From: CAYRFQ01 sp964423615
GTDB taxonomy: Bacteria > Planctomycetota > Planctomycetia > Gemmatales > Gemmataceae
Direction: 5' to 3'
Length of the DNA: 64,000 nt
Assembly: GCA_964423615.1 (NCBI GenBank)
Contig: CAYRFQ010000015.1
Coordinates: forward strand, 1 to 64,000
In this document: positions 9,469 through 18,665 of the stretch, one piece after another
Position numbering within the stretch: the first letter of the stretch is position 1
Layout of the letters: each line of letters begins with the position of its first letter
Position numbers and translations under genes: made by a program
Notes under the pieces: generated by a model
Database searches by the model: none
The model's input: the letters and a program-made list of their open reading frames with translations, nothing else
What the model was told of the DNA's origin: nothing

Positions 9469-9777
9469 ATGGTCCACGTCATAGCCACCATTGAAGTTCA
9501 TCCTGGGAAGCGAGAGGCGTTCTTGGAAGAGTTCCACAAGTTGATGCCAAAGGTCCACGCCGAAGACGGATGTATCGAGTACGGTCCGACGCTCGACGTT
9601 CCGAGCAACAGTCCCGCGCAAGTGCCCGTTCGTGAAAACATCGTGACGATCGTCGAGAAATGGGAAAGCCTTGACGCCCTCCATGCTCACTTCGAAGCCC
9701 CGCACATGGGCGAATACCGAGAGGCCGTCAAGGACATCGTGAAAGGCTTGCAAATCCAAGTGTTGCAACCGGCCTAG
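9469..9777 (+). CDS. Antibiotic biosynthesis monooxygenase-like (YgiN family)
   Basis: A 102-residue ABM-fold protein. It starts MVHVIATIEVHPGKREAF, continues with DGCIEY and IVTIVEKWESLDALHAHF, and ends with a helix before a final strand; this is the usual YgiN/quinol monooxygenase layout at the usual length. GAAAGG lies about 13 nt before the ATG. Such proteins oxidise small aromatic or quinol substrates as dimers without cofactors, but many members are uncharacterised. It appears to be a single-gene unit. Confidence 0.85.
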   Translation: MVHVIATIEVHPGKREAFLEEFHKLMPKVHAEDGCIEYGPTLDVPSNSPAQVPVRENIVTIVEKWESLDALHAHFEAPHMGEYREAVKDIVKGLQIQVLQPA

Positions 9778-9927
9778 CTTGATGGTTGGTGATTCACCAT
9801 GTCGTTCTGTTCAGAACTCCAAAGTGTTTTTGCTCAGGGTTGAGGAATCAGTATCCGTGGTCTTCGAGTGGCGTGCTCGGAACGCAAGGTGTTTTTCAGA
9901 ATTCATGAGAATTTTTGGAATGCTGCC

Positions 9928-10190
9928 ATTTTTTGAAAAATGACAGAACGCCAAATCCTATTGTATTATGAGGAGATGCGCGAAGTGATGTATGATGACC
10001 TCAAAATCATAAGAAAATGCCGCAATTTGGCCCCGTTTTGAAAAGTCGTTTTTTGTAAGTTTTTGTAAGGTCAAGAGATGTGGAAACGAGGGTGTGACAA
10101 AAGGGTGTAAAAAAGGCGCAGGTTTGGTACCAAAACTATGCAGGTTAGTGTCAATTTACTGTCGTTTTGTGTCGGAATTTTGCAGGTTTG
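9928..10190 (+). repeat. Element A: conserved box plus helically phased array
   Basis: About 263 bp alignable over most of its length to 31239-31510 on the opposite strand. The 5' box ATTTTTTGAAAAATGACA (9928-9945) and CGCCAAATCCT (9949-9959) is followed, about 170 bp later, by units beginning with TG at 10139, 10149, 10160, 10170 and 10181 (TGCAGGTTAG, TGTCAATTTAC, TGTCGTTTTG, TGTCGGAATTT, TGCAGGTTTG), with two weaker units at 10117 and 10128. The 10/11-bp spacing keeps every unit on one face of the helix. The array ends about 240 bp upstream of the TPR gene. Confidence 0.75.
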
Positions 10191-10431
10191 AGCGGTCCTA
10201 CAACTCTTGGCTTCCCGGCTACGTCCAAACAAAAGCATGAATTCAGGAAATTTGGAAATAAATCCTTACCGACTACAAACTCAGATACTCCTTGGCTCAG
10301 TGTTAGTTCTTGACTCCGAGAGACAGCTTCTATTTCGAATACCTTTTGTAGAATAAGCGAGGAACTCTGAGCAGGTCCCATTGGTTGTTGCAGGCAAAGA
10401 CGCGGTAGGCCCATCGAGGCGAGTAGGTGAA

Positions 10432-13400
10432 ATGGTCATATTCGTTTTGATCGCGATTCTCGTCATCATTGCCGCTGTTGCGTCTTTCGCGGTCTACTTC
10501 GTGATGACGTTCGAGGATCGCTTGCGGAACAAAGCCGTCAATGCCTTGGAGGTCGTTTCCGACGAACCTGACCGTGCCAGACAAATGGCCCAACAGATCC
10601 AATCCGATGTCAAGGCCTACAGCAACGAAAAGAAGCTCGGCGAAAACGGTAGGTATGCCCAGGCGTTGTCTTACGTCGTGTTGGCCTTGGTATCCCGGTC
10701 TCGTCGAGAGGCCGACCAACATCTCTCGAAAGTTCGCAAGTTATATCGACGTCAGACCAGCGAAGCCGCCGAAGTAATGGTCGAGTTCTACCTCGTCAAA
10801 GATCCTGATTGCATCGATGCGGTGGAGTGCTACCTCGATTGTCTCGAAGGCCAGGTCGAACAAGAAACATACGACCGCATCTTCGAGGCGTTGCAGACCG
10901 CTTGCGAAGTCGCGCCCGACATGCGTGTCGTGGACCTCAAGCACAAAATCAAGTGGAACAAGCAGGCCCAAAAAACGTTCGGCAACCAACGTTGGCCCGT
11001 CTTGAACATCTCCAATGCTTATCACCAACTGGGTCACCCCGCATCGGCGCAACAAATCCTCACCGACCACTTGAAGCACCATCCCGACGCCAGTGCGGTT
11101 CGTGTGGCACTCGCGCGTTCGCTTCGACTCGGAGGCAATCGGGCTGCAGCCCAACACGAACTGAATGCCGTCCTCGAACAACGCCTCGATCAGAAGTCCT
11201 ATTTCGCCGTTGTCTGGGAATTGATCGTGCTTGGCGACCTTCACAAGGCAGCGGAGTTGATCCAAAAGATTCAGACACAGGACCGCCCTGATCTTGAAGG
11301 TCGGGTGTACGGTTTGTACGGCATCATCCGCCTTCGCGAAGGGAATTACCCGGACGCGATCAACTACCTCGTTCGTTCGCTCAAACTCGTCCCCGAAAAC
11401 GACACCGTTCGGCTAGCGCTGGCCGAGGCCTACACCCAAGCTGGGAACTCCGGTGACGCCGTCCGTCTGTTGCAACAAGCCGTTCAAGTTCGCCCCGACG
11501 ATGCTCAATTCCAGTTTGCCCTCGGCAGTGCCTTGTTCAACGCCAAACAGTGGGTCGACGCGGGAAAATGCTTCGCGGTGTGCATCAGACAGGACTTCCG
11601 ACCCCGGACGAGCACGTTGCTCTGGGCCCGGTGTGCGTTGGGTAACGGACTACCGACCGAAGCTTGGCGTGTGCTCAACGAAAGCCACAACCTCGACACC
11701 AAAGACAGCGAAGTGGCCTTTTATCGCGGCGTGGCTTTGTATCAGTCCAACGACCCCAAGAAAGCTGTCCCCGAATTCGTACGGGCCTTCAACGGGGCCA
11801 AGAAGGTTGGCGACAAGGCTCGAATGAGCCGGGCGAAGACGAACGTGTGTGCCGCGTATGGTGCGGCCGGAAATCAACGCGTCCAGGAAGAGAACTACAC
11901 AGAAGCCGCCCAGATTTACGACATTCTGCTTCAGAACCTCTCGTCCACTTCTGCAACCTACAACGCCACGAAACAGGTGTTGGCCGAATGCTACGTCCGG
12001 GCGAGCGTTCAACTTTTCGAACGCAGTGGCGGTTCGGGCTCGAAGGCCGCCTTGCCCGTTTTGGAAAAAGGGATTGCGTTGTTCCCAAAGCCAGCCGCTC
12101 GCTATTTCCAGGCAGGTTTGTTGTGTAAAGAAGGTCGCTACGCCGACGGGGCAGCGATTTTTCTCTACTTGATCAACCAAAAAGATCACCCTGAATTTCG
12201 GTTTGGATGGGCCTTGGCGACGTCCAAATCGCAATCACCTGCCGAGGGGCTTGCCCAACTCGAAGGAATGATCCGACAGGGAGGACCAGTTGCCGTTCGA
12301 GCGGCTCTCGTCCTCGCCGGGAAGGAAGCCGACCGAGGGCAAAAACCTCATGCTGCGAAGATACTCGAAGGAGCGTTAGCCACCGCAGAGGCGAACCGAA
12401 GTCCTTGGTATAGCGAAGCGTGTTGCCAGGCTGTGCTCCACGCATTCCAAGGCGGTGACGAAAAATGGGCCGTGGAGCTTTCCAAGAAATATGCCAGTCA
12501 AGGCGGACTCCCATCAGAACTCATCGTGGGTGCCCTTAAGGCCGATTCGGGAGATTACGAGGGGGCTGTTGCCGAAATGGAAAAAGCCATTCCTCAAGTC
12601 ACCGACCGTGAACGCGTCGTCCAACCACTGATGCGAGTCTATAAGATGGCCGCCAAACAAGCAGGCCAGAAGAAGAACTTCGAGCAACTCGTCCGTCTCA
12701 CCCAAAGGGCTTTGCAGTGCGGAGAAGACCGAGACATCCGGCTCCTGTACGACCTGGCCAACGCTACCGAACTGAAGAGCACCAACGAAGACGAGTTCGA
12801 CGAAGACTTGCTTCGTATGCTCAGTCACTTGTGCCAATCCGCCCAGAATGCCGACGCTCCAATCATCCGGTCGACATTGATCGCCTACCACCAGAAGGCC
12901 TTCGTGTTGGCCATGCGAGGAGACCACTACGACGCCGAGCCTTATTGGGAACGCGCTAACCAACTGTGGCTTGGGCGGATTCGCAAACAGGGAGAATTTT
13001 GGAAGGGATACGTCTCTAACTACAACTCGGGAAAGAAATACGACCTCCAAAGCTCTGAGGAAGAACTCGAAGACAAAGTTGCTAAGCGGCTTGCCGGAGT
13101 TTGTATCGGCTTGTCGATTCGGTCACTAAAGGAATACGATTTCCGAAACGCGGATTACTACTGGGCCGAGGGCGTTCGGTTGGCTCGGACGGAGGCTTGT
13201 CGCGAACTATTCAACGACATGGCGAACGTCAACGAGATCCTTTCGAACATCGACTTTGTCGGCGAGCCCGATCTAGGCTACGACCTGTTTTTGTTCCTCA
13301 GCCGAAACATCGATCCCGACGACGAACACTATCAGGAGCAACTCGACTATCTGGAAATCCTCAAGGGTATCGAAGAGGCCAAACATGGAAACTATGGACT

Positions 13401-13797
13401 TCTGCGCCGCATGACCGAAACGGCGACGAAAAAAATCCGAGAATTCGCGTGCCAACGTCTGGTCCGCGAATCGATCCAGGCCCTACTGGTTCGCAATGTC
13501 TACGATTTCAAAAAGTTGCTCGACGTGGCTGGAGAGTTCGATCGCGAATGGCGACGGACGGCCAAACGAGTGCGACGGTTGCCCGAGGGCATGATCAACC
13601 GGATCACCAACGAGTATGAATCCCACCCACTCGTCCGCCGAGTACGTGACCGTGACCCCGACGCGGCCGACGAAGGCCTATTTCGAATGATCCAGTTGTT
13701 CGGCGATATCGACACCGAACATCGAGGTAGGATTCCGATTTACGTCATCCGTGACATTGTCAACGAGGTGATCCCCAAGATGCATGGAAAAGCCTAG
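10432..13797 (+). CDS. Membrane-anchored giant TPR protein
   Basis: 1121 residues. The N-terminus (MVIFVLIAILVIIAAVASF) is one transmembrane helix with little before it, so the rest probably faces the cytoplasm or periplasm as a long superhelix. Many TPR-like helix pairs can be seen, for instance GNYPDAINYLVRSLKLVPEN, AEAYTQAGNSGDAVRLLQQA and GRYADGAAIFLYLI, with degenerate helices to the end. ATG 10432 has AGGTGA just upstream; an in-frame TTG at 10381 lacks support. It is the first gene of the Hsp70 cluster, 17 bp before the J-like gene, so it probably acts as the scaffold or client receptor for that machine. No enzymatic motif was seen. Confidence 0.85.
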   Translation: MVIFVLIAILVIIAAVASFAVYFVMTFEDRLRNKAVNALEVVSDEPDRARQMAQQIQSDVKAYSNEKKLGENGRYAQALSYVVLALVSRSRREADQHLSKVRKLYRRQTSEAAEVMVEFYLVKDPDCIDAVECYLDCLEGQVEQETYDRIFEALQTACEVAPDMRVVDLKHKIKWNKQAQKTFGNQRWPVLNISNAYHQLGHPASAQQILTDHLKHHPDASAVRVALARSLRLGGNRAAAQHELNAVLEQRLDQKSYFAVVWELIVLGDLHKAAELIQKIQTQDRPDLEGRVYGLYGIIRLREGNYPDAINYLVRSLKLVPENDTVRLALAEAYTQAGNSGDAVRLLQQAVQVRPDDAQFQFALGSALFNAKQWVDAGKCFAVCIRQDFRPRTSTLLWARCALGNGLPTEAWRVLNESHNLDTKDSEVAFYRGVALYQSNDPKKAVPEFVRAFNGAKKVGDKARMSRAKTNVCAAYGAAGNQRVQEENYTEAAQIYDILLQNLSSTSATYNATKQVLAECYVRASVQLFERSGGSGSKAALPVLEKGIALFPKPAARYFQAGLLCKEGRYADGAAIFLYLINQKDHPEFRFGWALATSKSQSPAEGLAQLEGMIRQGGPVAVRAALVLAGKEADRGQKPHAAKILEGALATAEANRSPWYSEACCQAVLHAFQGGDEKWAVELSKKYASQGGLPSELIVGALKADSGDYEGAVAEMEKAIPQVTDRERVVQPLMRVYKMAAKQAGQKKNFEQLVRLTQRALQCGEDRDIRLLYDLANATELKSTNEDEFDEDLLRMLSHLCQSAQNADAPIIRSTLIAYHQKAFVLAMRGDHYDAEPYWERANQLWLGRIRKQGEFWKGYVSNYNSGKKYDLQSSEEELEDKVAKRLAGVCIGLSIRSLKEYDFRNADYYWAEGVRLARTEACRELFNDMANVNEILSNIDFVGEPDLGYDLFLFLSRNIDPDDEHYQEQLDYLEILKGIEEAKHGNYGLLRRMTETATKKIREFACQRLVRESIQALLVRNVYDFKKLLDVAGEFDREWRRTAKRVRRLPEGMINRITNEYESHPLVRRVRDRDPDAADEGLFRMIQLFGDIDTEHRGRIPIYVIRDIVNEVIPKMHGKA

Positions 13798-13814
13798 CTA
13801 TTGAGGAAACTGAT

Positions 13815-14300
13815 ATGTCATTTCCTGGCAAACACAACCCCTATCAACGCCCGAATTCGTACGACATCCTGGGGCTGAACAAAGGCCTCGCCGCGACCGC
13901 TCAAGACATCGGAAAGGCATATAACAACCAAAAAAGGGAAGCCCGGCGGATCAAGGACACCCAGGAACGCGCCAAGCGGATGCAGGACCTTGATGAAGCC
14001 AAAGCCGAACTGCTTCGCCCCGACGACCGGGTGTTACTCGACTTCTTCTTGCTTGGCAACCAAGTGTTCACTGATTTGTGTGCCTATTATGCCGAGAGGA
14101 TCGCTCCATCCGACGAATCCATCACGGCCGAACTACTCGGCGCCCAAGGGCACAACAAAAAGTTCGACGACCTCGTGCCATCACCCTTACGACAAATTTT
14201 CGGGACCATTCAACCTGTGACCAACTTGGGGTTCTACGAAGAACCGGAAGAACAGAAACCGCTACCGATCCTTGAACTCGATCAGGTCTTTGAACTATAA
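13815..14300 (+). CDS. J-domain-like protein lacking HPD
   Basis: 161 residues. SYDILGLNKGLAATAQDIGKAY resembles helices I-II of a J domain (YxILGL, then a basic helix KREARRIKDTQERAKR), and LDEAKAELLRPDDRVLLDFF resembles helix III and the LxDPxxR region. The HPD tripeptide between helices II and III, needed to stimulate Hsp70 ATPase in known J proteins, is absent. GAGGAA precedes the ATG by 7 nt. Its position between the TPR anchor and the GrpE-like and Hsp70 genes argues for a partner of that Hsp70, perhaps binding without stimulating it. The C-terminal 80 residues are not recognised. Confidence 0.7.
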   Translation: MSFPGKHNPYQRPNSYDILGLNKGLAATAQDIGKAYNNQKREARRIKDTQERAKRMQDLDEAKAELLRPDDRVLLDFFLLGNQVFTDLCAYYAERIAPSDESITAELLGAQGHNKKFDDLVPSPLRQIFGTIQPVTNLGFYEEPEEQKPLPILELDQVFEL

Positions 14301-14445
14301 CAGGTAAACCTACTGGCGTCGGTTAGTGTTGTGCACGACAGGGAGTGGGTGGGCAATAACCTACTCCAGATGACTACTCCAACTCAGCCACTAGTCTTCA
14401 GAACCACTGGTCGCGTCGTCAGATTTCATGAGGGACCAAGTCTAT

Positions 14446-15072
14446 ATGAGTTCCGAGACACCTCTCCCCTATCCGGAAGAGTTCCATGTCGACACGAGCG
14501 CGGCAACTCCGCCCGATCCTGACCAGACGATGAATCGACTGCTCGACCTCATTGGGATGCGCGGGCTCATGACGATTCACGCCCAGAAAGCGCACCAAAC
14601 GCAACTCGAACTCGAAGAACGGACGGAAGAAAATCAACGCCGACAAGCCAAGCTAATGCAAGGGATCGTGGGAATCGTCGACGAGTTCGGACAGTTGGTT
14701 CACGACACCGAAGTCCACGCCGGAGTGTCCCCCATTGCTCCACCGAAACCGGGCTTTTTGTCACGGTTATTTTCGGGAGGAGCCAAGTCACTCGACCTCG
14801 GGGAGAACGAGAAAGAGTGGCTCGCTGCCTTTCGTCGTTTGTTTCACCAAGCCCAGAATACTTTGGAGAATCTCGGAATCCATCACGTGGCTTTGCAAGG
14901 ACAAAACTTGAAGACGCTCGAGTTCGAAGGACAACTGGTCAAGAGTTGGGTTGGTGTGCAAAACGAACCCAAGGGGGCTGAGCTTGTGGTCAGGGAAGTC
15001 ATACGGGGACTCTGGGTCCTCAAAGACACCGATAAGTTAAAGCCCGTGCAACGCGGCGAAGTATTGGTGTAG
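14446..15072 (+). CDS. GrpE-like nucleotide exchange factor
   Basis: About 208 residues. A long charged helix (residues about 45-85, HAQKAHQTQLELEERTEENQ) is followed by a globular part ending in VVREVIRGLWVLKDTDKLKP and GEVLV, which mirrors the GrpE C-terminal beta wing (V-x-x-V-x-x-x-G-Y-x-L-x-x-R-x-L-R-P-x-x-V-x-V). A linker with PPKPGFLSRLF separates the two. ATG 14446 is preferred over 14428 because GAGGGA sits about 10 nt upstream. GrpE releases ADP from Hsp70; here it would serve the Hsp70 370 bp downstream. The overall similarity is weak, so the call rests on architecture and context. Confidence 0.65.
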   Translation: MSSETPLPYPEEFHVDTSAATPPDPDQTMNRLLDLIGMRGLMTIHAQKAHQTQLELEERTEENQRRQAKLMQGIVGIVDEFGQLVHDTEVHAGVSPIAPPKPGFLSRLFSGGAKSLDLGENEKEWLAAFRRLFHQAQNTLENLGIHHVALQGQNLKTLEFEGQLVKSWVGVQNEPKGAELVVREVIRGLWVLKDTDKLKPVQRGEVLV

Positions 15073-15085
15073 CTTAATTCCAGCA

Positions 15086-15110
15086 GAGAACCACCCCGGT
15101 GGGGTTTCTC
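15086..15110. terminator. Imperfect hairpin inside the chaperone cluster
   Basis: GAGAACC pairs with GGTTTCTC (one bulge) around an ACCCCGGT core, 14 bp after the GrpE-like stop. No T-tract follows; it could attenuate or process the transcript between the GrpE-like and Hsp70 genes. Confidence 0.35.
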
Positions 15111-15251
15111 GACAAACTCAATCCGCATGCGACGCGTGGAAGCGCGACAATCGCGGCTTTGGTTGGAGGAATAGCCTCTGGTGTCTTCACTGTTTAGCTG
15201 TCATGGAGTTCACCGTCCGAAGAAAACGTACCGCCCCTTGCGAAGATCATC

Positions 15252-15395
15252 ATGGTCCCCTGGATCATCGCCTTTGGTGCCCTCTCAGGTTGGACTCTCC
15301 GATGGCATCTGGCAGAAGCAGAACTCGAAGACACTGGACTGATCGAAGGAAAGCCCACGAACGAAGAAATTCCGGGAACCCACAGAAGTTCCTGA
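15252..15395 (+). CDS. Possible small membrane protein, 47 aa
   Basis: ATG 15252 opens 47 codons: MVPWIIAFGALSGWTLRW, a short hydrophobic segment, then an acidic tail (LAEAELEDTGLIEG) ending before the Hsp70. Codon choice resembles the neighbours. The ribosome binding site is poor and the hydrophobic stretch is barely long enough to span a membrane. It lies in the 371-bp gap between the GrpE-like and Hsp70 genes, which otherwise would be unexplained. Could also be a chance frame. Confidence 0.35.
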   Translation: MVPWIIAFGALSGWTLRWHLAEAELEDTGLIEGKPTNEEIPGTHRSS

Positions 15396-15443
15396 CGAGA
15401 CAAGGCCCTTTACACTCACGACGTACACGAAAGGAAATAACGA

Positions 15444-17414
15444 ATGGGAGCTGTCGGAATAGACCTGGGCACAACCAACTCGGCAGTGGCCGTTTTGAAA
15501 GGCCGCCCCGTGATCGTCGAGGACACCATGGGCCAGCGGACCCTTCCATCGGCGGTTGGGTGGGATCCTGACCTGGAAGAATTGATCGTCGGCATCGACG
15601 CGAAAAACAACCCACACGTATACGGCACGATTCGCTCGATCAAGCGATACATGGGAGAACAAAAACGAGTCCAGGTCGGTCCCAACCACTGGCTCCCGGA
15701 AGAAGTTTCGGCGGAAATCCTCAAAGTCCTCAAAAAACAAGTCGAAGACAAGTCCGGTGAAACTGTAACCGAAGCCATCATCACCGTGCCGGCCTACTTC
15801 GGGCTAGCGGCCAGGGACGCCACCGCTAGGGCGGGCGAGATCGCCGGACTGAAGGTCCAACAGTTGCTTCCCGAACCGTCTGCGGCAGTCATGGCTTATG
15901 GTCCCCAGCGTGACGAAAAGATCCTCGTGTACGACCTTGGTGGCGGGACGTTCGACGTCACGGTCATAGATTGTTTCGCTGGGGCTCTCACGACCATGGC
16001 GGTTACTGGTAACAACTTCCTTGGTGGCGACGACTTCGACCGCCGATTGATGGACTACTTCCTGGAGTTGATCAAAAAAGAACACGGCATCGCCATCGAG
16101 GAGAATGACGCCCGCGCGATGTCTCAACTCAAGAAGGCCGCCGAAGACGCCAAGATCGAGATGAGCCGGAAAAACGGTGCTCGAGTCAACATCGCCAACT
16201 TGGTGACCGTCGGTGGCCGTCCGATTGGTTTGGAGACGGTCGTTAAAACGGCCCAGTTCAATGAAATGATCAAGGACCTCGTCGCCGGTACATTGAACGA
16301 AGTCGAAAAGGCTCTTGACATCGCCAAGCTGGAAAAATCCCAAATCGACACGATTTTGCTCGTCGGTGGCTCGACGTACGTGCCGCTCGTTCAACAAACC
16401 GTCCAGTCCTTCTTTGGTAAGGCTCCAGACCGTTCCGTCAACCCAGACTTGGCCGTGGCCCTCGGTGCCGCGGCCAGCGTTCTGGCCGATGCCGTCGATG
16501 ACGATCGTCACAGCGTGTCGGTAGGTTTTATCCCCGAAAACACTCCAGATGAAGAACTGGACGTGTCGGGAAGGACTACACCAGGAAGCACGGTCCGGAT
16601 CTCTGGAGGAGCTGGCTCCATGGAGGTCATGGCCGACGAACAGGGCGAATACTCCGTCAACGTCCCGCTAAAAAAAGGAATGAACGCGTTGAACATCACG
16701 GCAATCTCTCCCCTGGGAGAGGTTACCAAGTTCGACCCTGAGCCGGTCATCCACGACGTCACCGCCGAACGACAAGAAGAACCCCCGGCACCCCCAGCCC
16801 CAATCTTGGCTCGGTCCTTGAGTATCTCCCATGGAACCGATTTGGGGATGGACCGGTACATCACCGACCTCTCAACGGTCATCATGGAGTCACAAACGGA
16901 ACTACCTCGACAGGTCAGCAACGATCAGTTTTGCACCAACCGGGCCAACCAAACCGAGTTGGAGGGGAGTGTGCTCGAGGGCGACCTTCCGATATCTGGG
17001 CTCAATACAAAGTTGGCCACGATCCACTTGCGGTTGCCCCCCAATGTCCCTGCGAACGAGCGAGTCGTCGTCCACTACACCGTTGATGAAAATGGCGAGT
17101 TGACTGCCGAACTCGAGGTGCCAGCAGTCAACCGTCGTTCCAAGGTCGTCGTCGATTTGCAAGCTCCGTCCGAACAAGTCCACGTGTTCGAACAACTCGA
17201 ACACCTCTACACCCGCATCGGTTCGAAAATCCGACCCGAGGAACGAGCCACACTTGAGCAGGCTCGGATTGGTCTGGAAGACCTGTGCGACGAGTTCCGT
17301 CGAGTTCGAGAAGGAGACAACGCTGACCGAATCTGGGATACCTATCATCGGTTGAGGAAACAAGCCGAGAGGCTTGAGGACAAGATGGAAACATACCGAC
17401 GCAAGTATGCTTGA
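15444..17414 (+). CDS. Hsp70 (DnaK-like) with inserted Ig-like domain
   Basis: 656 residues. The ATPase domain (1-352) is complete: GIDLGTTNSAVAV at 5-17, VYDLGGGTFDVTV at 162-174 and ILLVGGSTYVPLV at 304-316. Instead of the DVLLLD linker, residues about 373-432 form a separate module (GSTVRISGG, then DEQGEYSVNVPLKKGMNALN), the strand pattern of glucodextranase-B/Big_9-type Ig domains. A Pro-rich stretch (445-453) leads into the substrate-binding beta sandwich (455-562, with VVVHYTVDENGELTAELEVP) and a helical lid (577-656). AAGG is 10 nt before the ATG. It is the central enzyme of the cluster: ATP-driven client binding, presumably with the flanking TPR, J-like and GrpE-like proteins. Confidence 0.93.
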   Translation: MGAVGIDLGTTNSAVAVLKGRPVIVEDTMGQRTLPSAVGWDPDLEELIVGIDAKNNPHVYGTIRSIKRYMGEQKRVQVGPNHWLPEEVSAEILKVLKKQVEDKSGETVTEAIITVPAYFGLAARDATARAGEIAGLKVQQLLPEPSAAVMAYGPQRDEKILVYDLGGGTFDVTVIDCFAGALTTMAVTGNNFLGGDDFDRRLMDYFLELIKKEHGIAIEENDARAMSQLKKAAEDAKIEMSRKNGARVNIANLVTVGGRPIGLETVVKTAQFNEMIKDLVAGTLNEVEKALDIAKLEKSQIDTILLVGGSTYVPLVQQTVQSFFGKAPDRSVNPDLAVALGAAASVLADAVDDDRHSVSVGFIPENTPDEELDVSGRTTPGSTVRISGGAGSMEVMADEQGEYSVNVPLKKGMNALNITAISPLGEVTKFDPEPVIHDVTAERQEEPPAPPAPILARSLSISHGTDLGMDRYITDLSTVIMESQTELPRQVSNDQFCTNRANQTELEGSVLEGDLPISGLNTKLATIHLRLPPNVPANERVVVHYTVDENGELTAELEVPAVNRRSKVVVDLQAPSEQVHVFEQLEHLYTRIGSKIRPEERATLEQARIGLEDLCDEFRRVREGDNADRIWDTYHRLRKQAERLEDKMETYRRKYA

Positions 17415-17426
17415 CCGACCAGAAAG

Positions 17427-17450
17427 CACGTTTTTTTTCGTTGTCGTGCC
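17427..17450 (+). terminator. Weak hairpin after Hsp70
   Basis: GCACG and CGTGC flank a T-rich loop 13 bp after the Hsp70 stop. The stem is only 5 bp; at most a partial transcription stop before the next gene. Confidence 0.25.
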
Positions 17451-17492
17451 TGCACGATCGAAATCCGACTAGGAAATACAGCAGGAGTTGTC

Positions 17493-18515
17493 ATGAAGTG
17501 CGAGATGTGCGATGCCGAGTTCGAAGGTTCGAACGAACCACTGTGCCCGAACTGTCGTGACAAAGTCCAAGCCGTCAAGGTCGAGTCTGGGTCTTTCCTG
17601 GCCAAGAGCCCTCAGTTTGGTGAACAGAACAAGACTTCAACCGCCATCGAACCACCGTCCCTCTCTGCCCAGGAGTTATGGAGGATCGAACCATCGGACA
17701 GTTGTGACTTGAACTACCCGATTTGTGCGGCAGCCACTCCAACTGGAAAAATTTTCATCCTCGATCAACCCGAAGACTTCCGCATCCTTCGATTCGATGG
17801 TCAAGGAAAATATCTGGGACTTTTGGCCACCATTCCGATGGGCACGGAGGACGGTGAACTCGACGACCCACAACGCATGTGCGTGGATGTCCAAGGCAAC
17901 ATTTACTTCGTCGATGCGGGAGCCGATCGAATCTCCATTTGGAGCAGTGACGGGACATTCCTAAAATCGCTCTGTAGTAGTGGATCTGTACCTGGCGAAC
18001 TGGCCCATCCCCTCGACGTGGACGTTGACGAAGACGGTTTTTTGTATGTGGCGGACGCCTTCAACCACAGAATCCAGAAACTTTCCCCTGAGGGAATGGG
18101 GTGTTTGGAACTCTCGGAGGCTGGACAATGGGGAAAGCTCGACAGCCCCTTCGCGCTCGCGCTCGACCGGAAACAAGGGCTCTACGTTTTGGATCAAGAG
18201 AACAAGAAAGTCTTTCGCTTCAATGGTGATGGCGATCCCTTACCCTGTTGGCCCGAATCGTCGGTCAAGCAGGACTGGTTCGACCGGCCAACGGACATCC
18301 TGGTAATGGAAGACGGGTCGGTCTATGTCAGTGATGAAGGGACCGAACGACTTCTCTGCTTGGGCCCGGATGGATCGATCGTCGGAAAGGTAACACTGCC
18401 CCAGGATGCCGAGGCAACATTGAATGGAATCACCATCCAAGCCCTGGGACAGATGCTATTGATCCTCGATAATATGAACGACCGATTGTATTGTCTGGCG
18501 GCACCGAAGGCATAA
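17493..18515 (+). CDS. Zinc-ribbon plus NHL beta-propeller protein
   Basis: 340 residues. Cysteines C3, C6, C18 and C21 form a zinc ribbon (MKCEMCDAEF ... PLCPNC). From about residue 60 on there are NHL blades: DPQRMCVDVQGNIYFVDAGA, HPLDVDVDEDGFLYVADAFN, SPFALALDRKQGLYVLDQEN, RPTDILVMEDGSVYVSDEGT, about six in all, enough to close a propeller. AGGAG lies 7 nt before the ATG. No signal peptide, so the propeller is cytoplasmic, unlike most planctomycete NHL proteins. It follows the Hsp70 by 78 bp; a client- or partner-recognition role is an inference from position. Confidence 0.8.
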   Translation: MKCEMCDAEFEGSNEPLCPNCRDKVQAVKVESGSFLAKSPQFGEQNKTSTAIEPPSLSAQELWRIEPSDSCDLNYPICAAATPTGKIFILDQPEDFRILRFDGQGKYLGLLATIPMGTEDGELDDPQRMCVDVQGNIYFVDAGADRISIWSSDGTFLKSLCSSGSVPGELAHPLDVDVDEDGFLYVADAFNHRIQKLSPEGMGCLELSEAGQWGKLDSPFALALDRKQGLYVLDQENKKVFRFNGDGDPLPCWPESSVKQDWFDRPTDILVMEDGSVYVSDEGTERLLCLGPDGSIVGKVTLPQDAEATLNGITIQALGQMLLILDNMNDRLYCLAAPKA

Positions 18516-18665
18516 ACTTGGGATAGTTCGTAGAGGTGCGTTACTCCTTTGGTCGGAATTCCTTAGTCCAAAAACTCCTCATCTTGAATTCCTCTCTCCT
18601 GAGGGAAGAGTGGCGTTATTCGCCGTGGCTATCTTCACGAAGTCCTTCTCCACACGAGCCTTACG

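Noticed and set aside
10117..10190. Short-period array as a CRISPR
   Set aside because: The units are 10-11 bp and contiguous, with no 20-40-bp spacers and no cas genes.
10381..10431. Upstream TTG start for the TPR gene
   Set aside because: The extra 17 residues are not hydrophobic or conserved-looking and lack a ribosome binding site; ATG 10432 gives an ideal membrane anchor.
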